Assembly: GCA_002450905.1 (NCBI GenBank)
Contig: DKAT01000024.1
Coordinates: 2,103-46,441 of the forward strand
Reading direction: 5' to 3'
Source: Spirochaetia bacterium UBA6919
GTDB taxonomy: Bacteria; Spirochaetota; UBA6919
DNA: 44,339 bases
Below, in pieces: positions 15,536-23,305 of this stretch (the stretch's first letter is position 1; every line of letters begins with the position of its first letter). The position numbers were made by a program, and so were the translations under genes. The notes under the pieces were generated by a model, which ran no database searches, was not told the origin of the DNA, and saw only the letters and a list, made by a program, of their open reading frames with translations.

Positions 15536-15618
15536 TTTAAAACCCCCAATAAATTATTAGTCATAAAATTGTAAATGAAATTTAATATTAATTTAAAATT
15601 AATCATATTTTTTTTAAT

Positions 15619-15644
15619 AATTTGTAACGTACTTGTTACAAATT
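15619..15644. promoter_or_regulatory. Perfect 10+10 palindrome in the napA/LRR divergent region
   Basis: AATTTGTAAC (15619-15628) and its exact complement GTTACAAATT (15635-15644) are separated by GTACTT. A possible napA -10 box TATGAT (15607-15602, minus strand) puts the palindrome centre roughly 37-41 bp before the predicted transcript start, a typical activator position. The bound regulator is unknown; the half-sites are not the FNR consensus TTGAT. Confidence 0.7.
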
Positions 15645-15695
15645 ACTTTAATTTTCATACTAGCGGAAAGGATATTCATTTGGAGATAAATAATC

Positions 15696-15711
15696 TGTGA
15701 TCTAAATCACA
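15696..15711. promoter_or_regulatory. CRP/FNR-family type operator
   Basis: TGTGATCTAAATCACA fits the classic CRP consensus TGTGA-N6-TCACA exactly, and also resembles HcpR-type sites. It lies between divergent napA and the LRR gene at 15791, about 160 bp from the napA start and 80 bp from the LRR start, so it could serve either. Confidence 0.65.
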
Positions 15712-15790
15712 AAAAAATTATTTTATATGGGGTTATCTATCCTGTTAGTACTTGCCGAAAAATCATTTTATCAAGTCCCCGGAGACAACG

Positions 15791-16840
15791 ATGAAAAAAT
15801 TACATATTCTGCTCATCTTGACTATAGTACTCATCCTCACATTTTCGATGGTTTCTTATACTCATAAAGATCCATTTAGAATTAAAATTCATGAATTTAT
15901 CAGAAAAATACGCACTGGAGACAGGATAATTTTCCGTCTTGTTGTCCTGGATACTTTCCTATTCATCCATGATAGAACTAATAATTTTAAACCACGAAAA
16001 TCCTCATTCAGAAGGAGAACTCATTTGTTTGGATGGAGTTCCCTCCCCGCCTATCTGGGTGGATTACGAAATCAGGATCCGAGGGTACGATATCTTTACA
16101 TGAAATATATTTTTAAATACATCAATCCCATGAAAGCCCAATCCTTCCAATATAAAACAGCATTTCAAATGAGGGATCTTGATTTCAAGGGCTTACCCCT
16201 AAGGGACGAGGAGTTGGAACAAGTTGTCAGGGACTACAAGCAGTTAAATCATTTAGATCTACAGGGCACAACAATCACCGATAAATCCCTCCTCCATCTT
16301 GGAAAATTAAAGGACTTAAAATCCCTCAATCTTTCAGGTACTGGAATCACCGGTAAAGAATTATCCCAATTGAAGAATGTAGAACACCTCGACTTGAGTT
16401 ATTCACAGATTACAAATTTTAATGAAATCAGCCAGTTAACACAGCTTAAATCCCTGAACCTTGAAGGAACATCGTTTTTTGATTATATTGATAGAAATTA
16501 TAAAGGAGGAGACCCATTTGAACAGGATGATAGTCCACCTATCCGCAAATACAATAAAGAACTTCTTTTATTAAAGCCCCTGAAGAACTTAAAAAAACTA
16601 TCCCTTGCCGAATCCTGGCTGGATAACGAAGGACTCAAAGACCTTAAGATCTTAAATAATATTGAAATCCTTGATATCTCCAACACTGAAATCACCGATA
16701 AGGGCATTAAACACTTATCCCAACTAAATAATCTTAAGGAGCTTTACATCTATTCTTATTCCATATCAAAAAAGACCCTCGAAACTCTGAAAACTGCTTT
16801 GCCACACTGTAAAATATATTCTAAAATTACTGAGGGTTAA
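15791..16840 (+). CDS. Exported leucine-rich-repeat protein divergent from napA
   Basis: A 349-residue protein from ATG 15791, chosen because CCGGAGA precedes it and it starts directly with the signal (KKLHILLILTIVLILTF); an ATG at 15752 would add 13 residues. About 30-120 is a basic, helical region (LGGLRNQDPRVRYLYMKYI). From about 125 there are LRRs of the ITDxGLxxLxxL type (GTTITDKSLLHLGKL, NTEITDKGIKHLSQL), interrupted near 225-245 by an acidic insert, and a terminal LKTALPHCKIY cap like that of the LRR lipoprotein at 7639. No lipobox. Function unknown; shares its regulatory region with the nap operon. Confidence 0.82.
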   Translation: MKKLHILLILTIVLILTFSMVSYTHKDPFRIKIHEFIRKIRTGDRIIFRLVVLDTFLFIHDRTNNFKPRKSSFRRRTHLFGWSSLPAYLGGLRNQDPRVRYLYMKYIFKYINPMKAQSFQYKTAFQMRDLDFKGLPLRDEELEQVVRDYKQLNHLDLQGTTITDKSLLHLGKLKDLKSLNLSGTGITGKELSQLKNVEHLDLSYSQITNFNEISQLTQLKSLNLEGTSFFDYIDRNYKGGDPFEQDDSPPIRKYNKELLLLKPLKNLKKLSLAESWLDNEGLKDLKILNNIEILDISNTEITDKGIKHLSQLNNLKELYIYSYSISKKTLETLKTALPHCKIYSKITEG

Positions 16841-17017
16841 AACATCATAATATGATCTCATGTCCAAATCATCCATCTGAAGGATCCTATGTCAAAATGT
16901 CCTATTTTTACATCACTGTGTATCATTTTAGGACTACTTTACACATAACAATCCTCTTATGATTACATATTTTAGTATAATTCCATAATATTAAAAAATA
17001 TAACATAAATTATAAAC

Positions 17018-17033
17018 TTGGCACACCACTTGC
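17018..17033 (+). promoter_or_regulatory. Sigma-54 (-24/-12) promoter
   Basis: TTGGCAC (17018-17024), five bases ACCAC, then TTGC (17030-17033) followed by TT. This matches the sigma-54 consensus TGGCAC-N5-TTGC with the required spacing. It points towards the VWA-CsgG lipoprotein gene and predicts a 5' leader of roughly 300 bases. Confidence 0.7.
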
Positions 17034-17098
17034 TTATATATTATTGACGCTAGTTTATAAATTATCTCTACAAAAACTCTTCAATTTTCCCCCCAAAC

Positions 17099-17142
17099 GC
17101 GGAAAGTTAGGGAGATCCAGACAAAGGGTTTCCCTAACACGC
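17099..17142 (+). promoter_or_regulatory. Structured leader hairpin
   Basis: GTTAGGGA (17106-17113) pairs perfectly with TCCCTAAC (17131-17138) across an 18-nt loop; GCG (17099-17101) and CGC (17140-17142) extend the stem past a small asymmetric bulge. It lies about 60 bp downstream of the predicted sigma-54 start. It could be an RNA element or, less likely, a protein operator. Confidence 0.45.
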
Positions 17143-17353
17143 CCTCTCCTTCAGGAATAAGACTTCTTCACTTAAAATTATCCCCAGATATTATCAAAAG
17201 ATTAACAAGCTTCCGAAAAAAAATACATTAAAAACCATTTTCTATTTCAAAAAAAATACATTATTTTATGAATATAAGTTTCCATGCGTTATAATATATT
17301 ATATACTAAAGAAAAATATTATGTATACTTTTATATACATCACTGAGGTTTTT

Positions 17354-19228
17354 ATGACACATCTAAAGAAATTATCAAAATATTTATTAATTATATCATT
17401 AATTATATCTCTTTTCACTTGTGGAGAAAGTGGAAGAAAACCAGAGGAACAAAAGAAATTTGATGAACTCCCTACAAAAAATGATCGACCAGCAAAATAT
17501 AATCGGAAACACTATAAAAAAACGGATAGAAGGGATAAGAAATCTAGCAGATCAAAAGAATTCTCTGATTCAGACGATTCCTCAGCCGCAACAAAGGGAT
17601 TTTCCGAGTCTGATGAAGAAAAATCGGACAGAGATGGTAAAGGAGAAGATTCTCCAACATACGAAAAAAAAAGAACTACATACAGCAGACCCCGTAATTC
17701 TGGTTTGAAAGCAGGTTTTGTCGATGATAACAAGCAATTTAATTATTTCGCCCATTTTATCAATCGGTTTAAACACCAACTCACCTACTATAATTTAAAT
17801 ATCAACGAAAGAATTATCATATCTTTAAAAGATAGAAATGGCAATTCCCTGGCTAACGCAAGAATACTTATATATAATTCCAGAAATCACGTGGTATACA
17901 GCGGAACAACTTACGCTGACGGCACTTTCCTATTCTTTCCAAGGGAGTTGAAAACCGTAGAATATCGATATAAAGCTCTTGCAATTTATAATAATCACAG
18001 AAAATATTTCACAATCTACCGATTCGGTAATCGAAATATTACTGTTCGATTTCCCATCTACCGTAAAAAGATACAAAATGTCCCCCTGGATATGTTATTC
18101 ATCCTTGATACCACTGGGAGTATGGGAAAAGAGATCCAGAGGCTGAAATCCACGATTGATATCATCTATTTAAATGCATCGAACTTCTCTTCAAAACCTC
18201 GTGTGCGTTTTGGGATGGTGTTATACAAAGATCGTGGAGATGAATATATCACAAAAATTATCCCACTCACGTCAAATCTCAAGAAATTTAGAAAAGATCT
18301 TGACCAGATTGATGCCTCAGGTGGAGGAGATGCCCCGGAAGATCTCCAGCAAGCCCTTTATGATACGATCCACAAAATACAATGGCGTAAAGATGGTATC
18401 AGACTTGGATTTATAATCACCGATGCCCCACCCCACCTGGATTACGGCCAGAGATATACCTATGCCCATGCCTCCAGAGATGCAAAACAACAGGCTATTA
18501 AATTATTCACCATTGGTACTGGGGGTTTACCCCTACAGGGAGAATTTGTTTTACGTCAGATAGCCCAATACACGTCTGCTAATTATATATTTCTCCACTA
18601 TGGTGAGAAGGGCGAGAGTGAGGGAGGTCGTGCAGGCAGTGTCAGTCATCATACCGGTGCAAATTATCAGGTCGATAAACTGGAGAGCATTGTTATCCGT
18701 GCCACAAAAAAAGAATTAAGTCATTTAACCAACCAGCCCCTTCACGACGGTCAGGAATATTTTATAGCTCATAAAATCCCTAAGGAAACCAAGAAAGATA
18801 CACTGAATCAACTCTTTTCAAAAGCCATCAAGCAGTTGGTTGATTATTCAAGTCTTTCGATCGATCAAAATACCCCTGCCAGTGTATTGCCCATCTCGAC
18901 GAAATCATCCTCTCTCAAAGTGGATGCGGAATATTTTACAGAACAACTCATCTTATCCTTTGCTCAGCAGCGTGTCTTTAAATTAATTGACAGAGAACTC
19001 CTCCAAAAAATAATTCAGGAGCAGGCTATACAAAACAGCGAATTATACGATGAATCTAAATCTGTGAAGATAGGGAAATTAATTGGAGCGAAGATGCTCA
19101 TTTCCAGTAAATTATACAAAATCGGGAAATACAATGAAATGATCATTAAATTAATTCGCGTTGAAACGGGGGAAATTCTTTCGGTAACAAAAGTTAAAAT
19201 AAGTCATAAACTGGGGTTGAGAGCATAA
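17354..19228 (+). CDS. Lipoprotein with VWA and CsgG-like domains
   Basis: A 624-residue protein from ATG 17354 (TGAGG upstream; an earlier ATG at 17321 only lengthens the signal). Lipobox LFTC, lipidated C23. Residues 25-115 are a charged, Ser/Asp/Lys-rich linker. About 150-235 looks like a carboxypeptidase-regulatory beta domain (LKDRNGNSLANARILIY). A von Willebrand A domain follows at about 244-430 with MIDAS motif D252-TTGS256. The C-terminus (about 530-624) resembles CsgG/FlgO-type domains: FKLIDRELLQKIIQEQ, KIGKLIGAKMLI and VETGEIL. This suggests a surface or periplasmic adhesion/assembly protein; specific function unknown. Probably sigma-54 controlled. Confidence 0.8.
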   Translation: MTHLKKLSKYLLIISLIISLFTCGESGRKPEEQKKFDELPTKNDRPAKYNRKHYKKTDRRDKKSSRSKEFSDSDDSSAATKGFSESDEEKSDRDGKGEDSPTYEKKRTTYSRPRNSGLKAGFVDDNKQFNYFAHFINRFKHQLTYYNLNINERIIISLKDRNGNSLANARILIYNSRNHVVYSGTTYADGTFLFFPRELKTVEYRYKALAIYNNHRKYFTIYRFGNRNITVRFPIYRKKIQNVPLDMLFILDTTGSMGKEIQRLKSTIDIIYLNASNFSSKPRVRFGMVLYKDRGDEYITKIIPLTSNLKKFRKDLDQIDASGGGDAPEDLQQALYDTIHKIQWRKDGIRLGFIITDAPPHLDYGQRYTYAHASRDAKQQAIKLFTIGTGGLPLQGEFVLRQIAQYTSANYIFLHYGEKGESEGGRAGSVSHHTGANYQVDKLESIVIRATKKELSHLTNQPLHDGQEYFIAHKIPKETKKDTLNQLFSKAIKQLVDYSSLSIDQNTPASVLPISTKSSSLKVDAEYFTEQLILSFAQQRVFKLIDRELLQKIIQEQAIQNSELYDESKSVKIGKLIGAKMLISSKLYKIGKYNEMIIKLIRVETGEILSVTKVKISHKLGLRA

Positions 19229-19242
19229 TTCTTTCATACAAT

Positions 19243-19464
19243 ATGAGAATTGAGACAAAAAATCTTCAGGATAAGATGACAGGTGTAAATATTTTATCAA
19301 AGCTTGACCGATTAAGATTATCTATCTAAATTATGGATAATAATTGGATTGAACTCCAAAGTTCAAATAATCAAAATGCTTGTAATGTTTGCTCCGAATT
19401 TGTGTATAGTGAACAAATAGCAGAATTAAAAAAAGAATTGCCTAATTGTCGGATATATTATTAG
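19243..19464 (+). pseudogene. Relic of a leucine-rich-repeat gene C-terminus
   Basis: One frame reads a short LRR-like piece (ILSKLDRLRLSI), an in-frame TAA at 19327, then a continuation ending EQIAELKKELPNCRIYY and a stop at 19462. That ending matches the C-terminal caps of the two intact LRR proteins here (LKTALPHCKIY, LQKLLPHCEI). No ribosome site or full repeat array remains, so it appears to be the decayed tail of an LRR gene. Confidence 0.5.
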
Positions 19465-19514
19465 TAATACGTGTTAGTGAACAGATATCTGATTTTGAAA
19501 TGCATTGAAGGTTA

Positions 19515-19877
19515 ATGAATAATATTATGGTAAAACGGGTATCCATTCTTACCGGAATTATCCTGCTTATACTGACTATATTACTACCCCTATTTTACTC
19601 AATGACAGCCATTGTCTATGATGAAGGTGATTTTGGTATCCATTTTGTTATAAAACCATATCCAATGAGCGAGATTGTGTTTGGTGGAGGTGAAGAAGGT
19701 AGCTGGAAACGTGATAACCCCAATGAACCACTGCCATGGTTTCTTACCTATAATTATACAGCTATTTGTCATGATGATTGGGAAGGTGATGAGCCTATAT
19801 GCAGTACAATCTATATCAAGGGGTATTCTATTATAAAAGATTCCGGATTATTTTACATGGACTATTTCTTGGACTAG
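19515..19877 (+). CDS. Small protein with one N-terminal membrane segment
   Basis: 120 residues; two possible ATG starts (19515 and four codons later). One hydrophobic segment, about 9-30 (VSILTGIILLILTILLPLFY), precedes a Trp/Asp-rich outer part with two Cys (ICHDD and ICSTI) that could pair. No family recognised. It stands alone between an LRR relic and a repeat-rich spacer, with weak ribosome signals, so expression is uncertain. Confidence 0.5.
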   Translation: MNNIMVKRVSILTGIILLILTILLPLFYSMTAIVYDEGDFGIHFVIKPYPMSEIVFGGGEEGSWKRDNPNEPLPWFLTYNYTAICHDDWEGDEPICSTIYIKGYSIIKDSGLFYMDYFLD

Positions 19878-19945
19878 AAAGACAGATCACTTTTTTTATA
19901 ATTTAATGTTTACTGATTATCTTATATATCTGAAATCCTTTTTGC

Positions 19946-20112
19946 TATGGTTCCCTTCAACGAAGCTCAGTGACCGAATAGGGGTTCATCCTTCGAGAGC
20001 CTCAGGGTGACAGGAGTAATGCAAGGCTGAAGCCTCGCCCTACGGGAGTAAAACCTCTCATCCCTTCGGAAAGGTCAGGAGCAACCTGTCCTTCTCCCCT
20101 GAGGGGCGAAGG
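19946..20112 (-). repeat. Mosaic dispersed repeat with hairpins
   Basis: Contains CTCATCCCTTCGG at 20057-20069, whose complement CCGAAGGGATGAG recurs at 44297-44309, plus CGAAGCTCAGTGACCGAA and TCCTTCGAGAGCCTCAGGG modules. It ends in a hairpin CCTTCTCCCC / GGGGCGAAGG (20090-20099 with 20103-20112, one mismatch). The boundaries are approximate. The block looks like a composite of short GC-rich modules also seen near 3914, 4540 and 44264. Confidence 0.55.
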
Positions 20113-20168
20113 AATATTCAAGGGATTTAGGGTGACGGGGCTATAAATTGTCTTTTAAAGCTCAAGAG

Positions 20169-20201
20169 TTTTTCCCATACTTCTCCCATGATTTTCCCAT
20201 T
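20169..20201 (-). repeat. Triple 11-nt repeat element, copy B
   Basis: Read on the minus strand, three units: AATGGGAAAAT, CATGGGAGAAG, TATGGGAAAAA. The same units two and three occur in copy D at 44184-44205 except for the last base. It lies 39 bp beyond the stop codon of the ABC-F gene. Confidence 0.85.
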
Positions 20202-20239
20202 GGGTAGCTGTTTCTTATGATATTTTATATGATTTTTTA

Positions 20240-22105
20240 TTATTCGCTAGCTGAGTGGAGGTCTTCCCATTGGTTGTAGAAGTCTTCCAATTGGTGTTTT
20301 GAGTGGGATAGTTGCTCTTCAACTTTTTTTAGTTCTTCAAAATTGGAATAGACGGATTCATCATGCATTTGAGTGGTGAGGGATTGGATTTTATCTTCCA
20401 AAAGGGATATCTGTTTTTCAATTTTCTGGACTTTGAACATATTCACGTTTTTTTTCTTCTGTGATGACTGGTTGTCTGTGTTAGATTGGAGCTTATCGTC
20501 TCTACGAATTCCTTTGACTACTTCTACGATCTTATCCTCATTTTCTGTGTAATTGCCTGTCCAGAAATAACCCTTTGCGTCCACAAGCAGAAATACCCTG
20601 TCAATGAACTCATCCAGGAAATGTCGGTCGTGGGATACAACGAGAATTGTACCTGAATAATTCCGCAATGCAGTTGCCAAAATATTTCTCATGGATAAGT
20701 CGAGGTGGTTTGTTGGTTCATCGAGGATTAATAAGTCTGTTGGCTTGATTATTGTTTTTAGTATTGCTAATCGTGTTTTCTCACCTCCACTGAGCATACC
20801 AATTTTTTTGTCGATATCATCACCCCGAAATTGAAAGATGGCAAGCTGATCACGGATTTGCTGGTGTGTGAATTTTGTATTTTCGTTGTGGATAAAATCA
20901 AATACCGTATCTTCATTATCCATTTCTGTACTACCCTGAGAAAAATAGGATAGTAGTATCTGGTTATTTTTTTGGATATGGCTATCATCGGAATTTGTGT
21001 TTAATATTTCTTTTATGAGAGTAGTTTTTCCTGATCCGTTTCTACCCACAAGAGCTAACTTATTCCCTTTTTCAAGATTAAATGACAGATTATTCAGGAT
21101 AACCTTATCCCCATGGGATTTTGAGAGGGACTTTATTTTTAAAAAATTATTATGAGAAGAAATAGGGGGTGGAATTTGGAATCGAATCTCCAGTGTTTTC
21201 TTGGGACGCTGTATGACATCCATTTTTTCAAGGGATTTACGACGACTCTGAGCCTGTTTTGTTTTCTGACCTGCGATGTTACGATTGATAAAATCCTCAG
21301 TGCGTTTGATTTCCTCCTGCTGGAGTTCGTATGCTTTCAATTGAGCTTCGTATCGTCTTTGTTTTTCAATAAGATAATAATTATAATTCCCTGCATATTT
21401 TTCGATTTTTTTATCGATGAGTTCATAAGTTTCTGTTACAATACCATTAATAAAGGTCTGGTCGTGGGATACCATTAAAAGAGCCCCTTTGTATTCCCTT
21501 AAAAATCCTTCCAGCCACTTAATAGAGAATATATCGAGGTGGTTTGTTGGTTCATCAAGGATAAGAAGATTATAATCCCCTAAAAGGAGTTTAGCAAAGA
21601 ATCCTCTTCTCTGTTCCCCGCCACTCATGGTTCCTATGGAGCGATGCCAGTCCTTTTCAGGGAATCCAAGTCCTGTAAGTATCTGTTTAACCTTATTTTC
21701 TATGTTATATCCATCTTTCTCCTCGAACTCATGGCGGAGTGAACCATATTTTTCCTGAATCGAGAGGTCATCTGGTCTTTGGGACATTAGGATTTCTATT
21801 TCGCTGATTTGATTTTCTATTTTTAACAGGTCGGAATAATGACTTAAACATTCTTCAAATAACGTATGGTCCTTCGATAAATTAACACCCTGACTAAGAT
21901 AACCTATTCTACACTGCTTTGACATCTGCAGAGATCCACCGAAATCATTGTCCAAACCCATTAATATATTGAGTAAAGTTGTCTTCCCTGTGCCGTTTTG
22001 CCCTATGAGAGCGATCTTTTGCTCGGCTGTGACGTGAATATCGAGATTTTCCAGAAGAATTCGCCCACCAAATCCCTTTGTAATCTGATTACCCTGAATT
22101 AGCAT
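20240..22105 (-). CDS. ABC-F family ATPase with C-terminal coiled coil
   Basis: A 621-residue soluble protein with two ABC domains and no membrane part, as in ribosome-associated ABC-F factors. Walker A motifs: GQNGTGKT (35-42) and GRNGSGKT; signatures LSGGEQRR-type (MSGGEQRRG) and LSGGEKTRL; Walker B LLILDEPTNHLD twice. The linker after the first domain is Gln/Arg/Lys-rich (RRYEAQLKAYELQQEEIKR). The last ~80 residues form a coiled coil, as in Uup/YdiF-type members. It probably acts on translation or ribosome quality control; resistance function is not indicated. AAAGG precedes the ATG. Confidence 0.93.
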   Translation of the reverse strand: MLIQGNQITKGFGGRILLENLDIHVTAEQKIALIGQNGTGKTTLLNILMGLDNDFGGSLQMSKQCRIGYLSQGVNLSKDHTLFEECLSHYSDLLKIENQISEIEILMSQRPDDLSIQEKYGSLRHEFEEKDGYNIENKVKQILTGLGFPEKDWHRSIGTMSGGEQRRGFFAKLLLGDYNLLILDEPTNHLDIFSIKWLEGFLREYKGALLMVSHDQTFINGIVTETYELIDKKIEKYAGNYNYYLIEKQRRYEAQLKAYELQQEEIKRTEDFINRNIAGQKTKQAQSRRKSLEKMDVIQRPKKTLEIRFQIPPPISSHNNFLKIKSLSKSHGDKVILNNLSFNLEKGNKLALVGRNGSGKTTLIKEILNTNSDDSHIQKNNQILLSYFSQGSTEMDNEDTVFDFIHNENTKFTHQQIRDQLAIFQFRGDDIDKKIGMLSGGEKTRLAILKTIIKPTDLLILDEPTNHLDLSMRNILATALRNYSGTILVVSHDRHFLDEFIDRVFLLVDAKGYFWTGNYTENEDKIVEVVKGIRRDDKLQSNTDNQSSQKKKNVNMFKVQKIEKQISLLEDKIQSLTTQMHDESVYSNFEELKKVEEQLSHSKHQLEDFYNQWEDLHSASE

Positions 22106-22612
22106 AATAACCTTTTTTATAGAAATTTAAATCAACAAATATTCATTTTGTATGATGATTTTTTATATTGATCGAATGATTTATGATTATTTTTAATCTT
22201 GTTTCGTGAATTAATTACTAGTTATTTACGAGTATATATTCCTGTGACGTCATTGAATATATCATAATTTTCAGAAATTGTCAAAAATCCCTTGAAATTA
22301 TTGAATCACCTGTTATCTTATTATAATTCATAGGAAAATTACCTACTTCTTATAGAAATTAATATATTCAAGAAGTCTGTCTTTATATAGTATTTAGTTG
22401 ATAGATAAAAAATTGAACTAATAATTATATTTTGACCGAAATTAAAGAGATAATTTGACTTTATTAATAAATTATTATAATTTACCTGAGATAATTTTCT
22501 CCATAATCAGAATCCATCAATTCGTGCATCATTAGGAATTAGTTGGGATAAGCCATTCCGTCCATAGAATGATATTATTAGATAGATTCAAAAGTAATTT
22601 GGGTTTTATATT
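22106..22612. other. AT-rich divergent spacer
   Basis: 507 bp between the ABC-F gene and the lipoprotein at 22613, with no gene or repeat recognised. A candidate promoter for the lipoprotein gene is listed separately. Confidence 0.5.
22455..22481 (+). promoter_or_regulatory. Candidate sigma-70 promoter
   Basis: TTGACT (22455-22460) and a perfect TATAAT (22476-22481), but only a 15-bp spacer. It would drive the lipoprotein gene at 22613 with a leader of about 125 bases. Confidence 0.4.
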
Positions 22613-23299
22613 ATGAAAAATACCATATCCATACTAATTTTATTACTTGTTATATTAATCATTTCATGTTCAGAAAAGAAACCCGATTTTATACCCAGTG
22701 AAGATTTCTCCTATCTAAAGAATAAAAATAAAGTTCTCTTCGTGGTGAGATTAGTTGTTGACACCATTGACGATGATGAATATCCCCCGGATAAGAAGGT
22801 CAATGATTTAATTAAAAATACCGATTTCATATCGAATTTCCGTGAAAAATTGGTGAAAGAAATATATAAATATGATTCTAAACATCGCCTGGATATAGAT
22901 ATATTTTCTGATAAATATGAAGACCGAAGTAATGAATATATCAAATATGTCCGAAGAAAGTATCCTGACACAATTGCTGATCAAAAATATAATCTCATTT
23001 TAGAACTGGATGTCCATGTGTTAATCAGCTATGAATATTTTTATATTGATCTGAGTAAGCGTGAACAGCTCCGTCTTATTGATGCCAAATCCAATAAGGT
23101 CTATATATCTTCCAATGTGTTTCAAACCTATCGTTCTGTTGCTCGGAAATTAAAATTGCTAAAAAATGAAGGGATATTTATTTATACTCTACAGGAATTG
23201 ATTAACAGATCCACTATGAAAATGGCTAAATATTTGTTGAATCTTGAAAAGAAACCAAGTTACAAGGATATTACCCCAGCACTGCCTGAAATTAAATAG
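22613..23299 (+). CDS. Lipoprotein of unknown function
   Basis: A 228-residue protein with a clear lipoprotein signal (lipobox IISC, C19). The body is charged and helical/mixed, with no motif I recognise; blocks such as NKVLFVVRLVVDTIDDDE and DQKYNLILELDVHVLISYEY look like beta strands of a compact domain, and RLIDAKSNKVYISSNVFQTY recalls the 'lidvksgevv' strand of GNA1162/CsgG-like envelope lipoproteins. The next lipoprotein gene starts 6 bp downstream, so the pair is probably co-transcribed. Confidence 0.65.
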   Translation: MKNTISILILLLVILIISCSEKKPDFIPSEDFSYLKNKNKVLFVVRLVVDTIDDDEYPPDKKVNDLIKNTDFISNFREKLVKEIYKYDSKHRLDIDIFSDKYEDRSNEYIKYVRRKYPDTIADQKYNLILELDVHVLISYEYFYIDLSKREQLRLIDAKSNKVYISSNVFQTYRSVARKLKLLKNEGIFIYTLQELINRSTMKMAKYLLNLEKKPSYKDITPALPEIK

Positions 23300-23305
23300 T
23301 CACCC

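Larger units (their letters stand above)
16841..17353 (+). other. Long leader/spacer upstream of the VWA-CsgG gene
   Basis: About 510 bp with no credible gene. It contains a sigma-54 type promoter at 17018, a structured leader element at 17099-17142, and then AT-rich DNA up to the start codon. The first 170 bp after the LRR gene show only a short inverted repeat (ATCAT/ATGAT near 16850). Confidence 0.5.
19878..20239. other. Repeat-rich convergent spacer
   Basis: 362 bp between converging genes, no ORF of interest. Most of it is the mosaic repeat (19946-20112) and the triple 11-nt element (20169-20201), both more GC-rich than the flanks. Confidence 0.6.

Noticed and set aside
20090..20112. 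CCTTCTCCCC/GGGGCGAAGG hairpin as terminator of the ABC-F gene
   Set aside because: It lies over 120 bp beyond the stop within a repeat block and lacks a T tract in the gene's direction; more likely part of the repeat.
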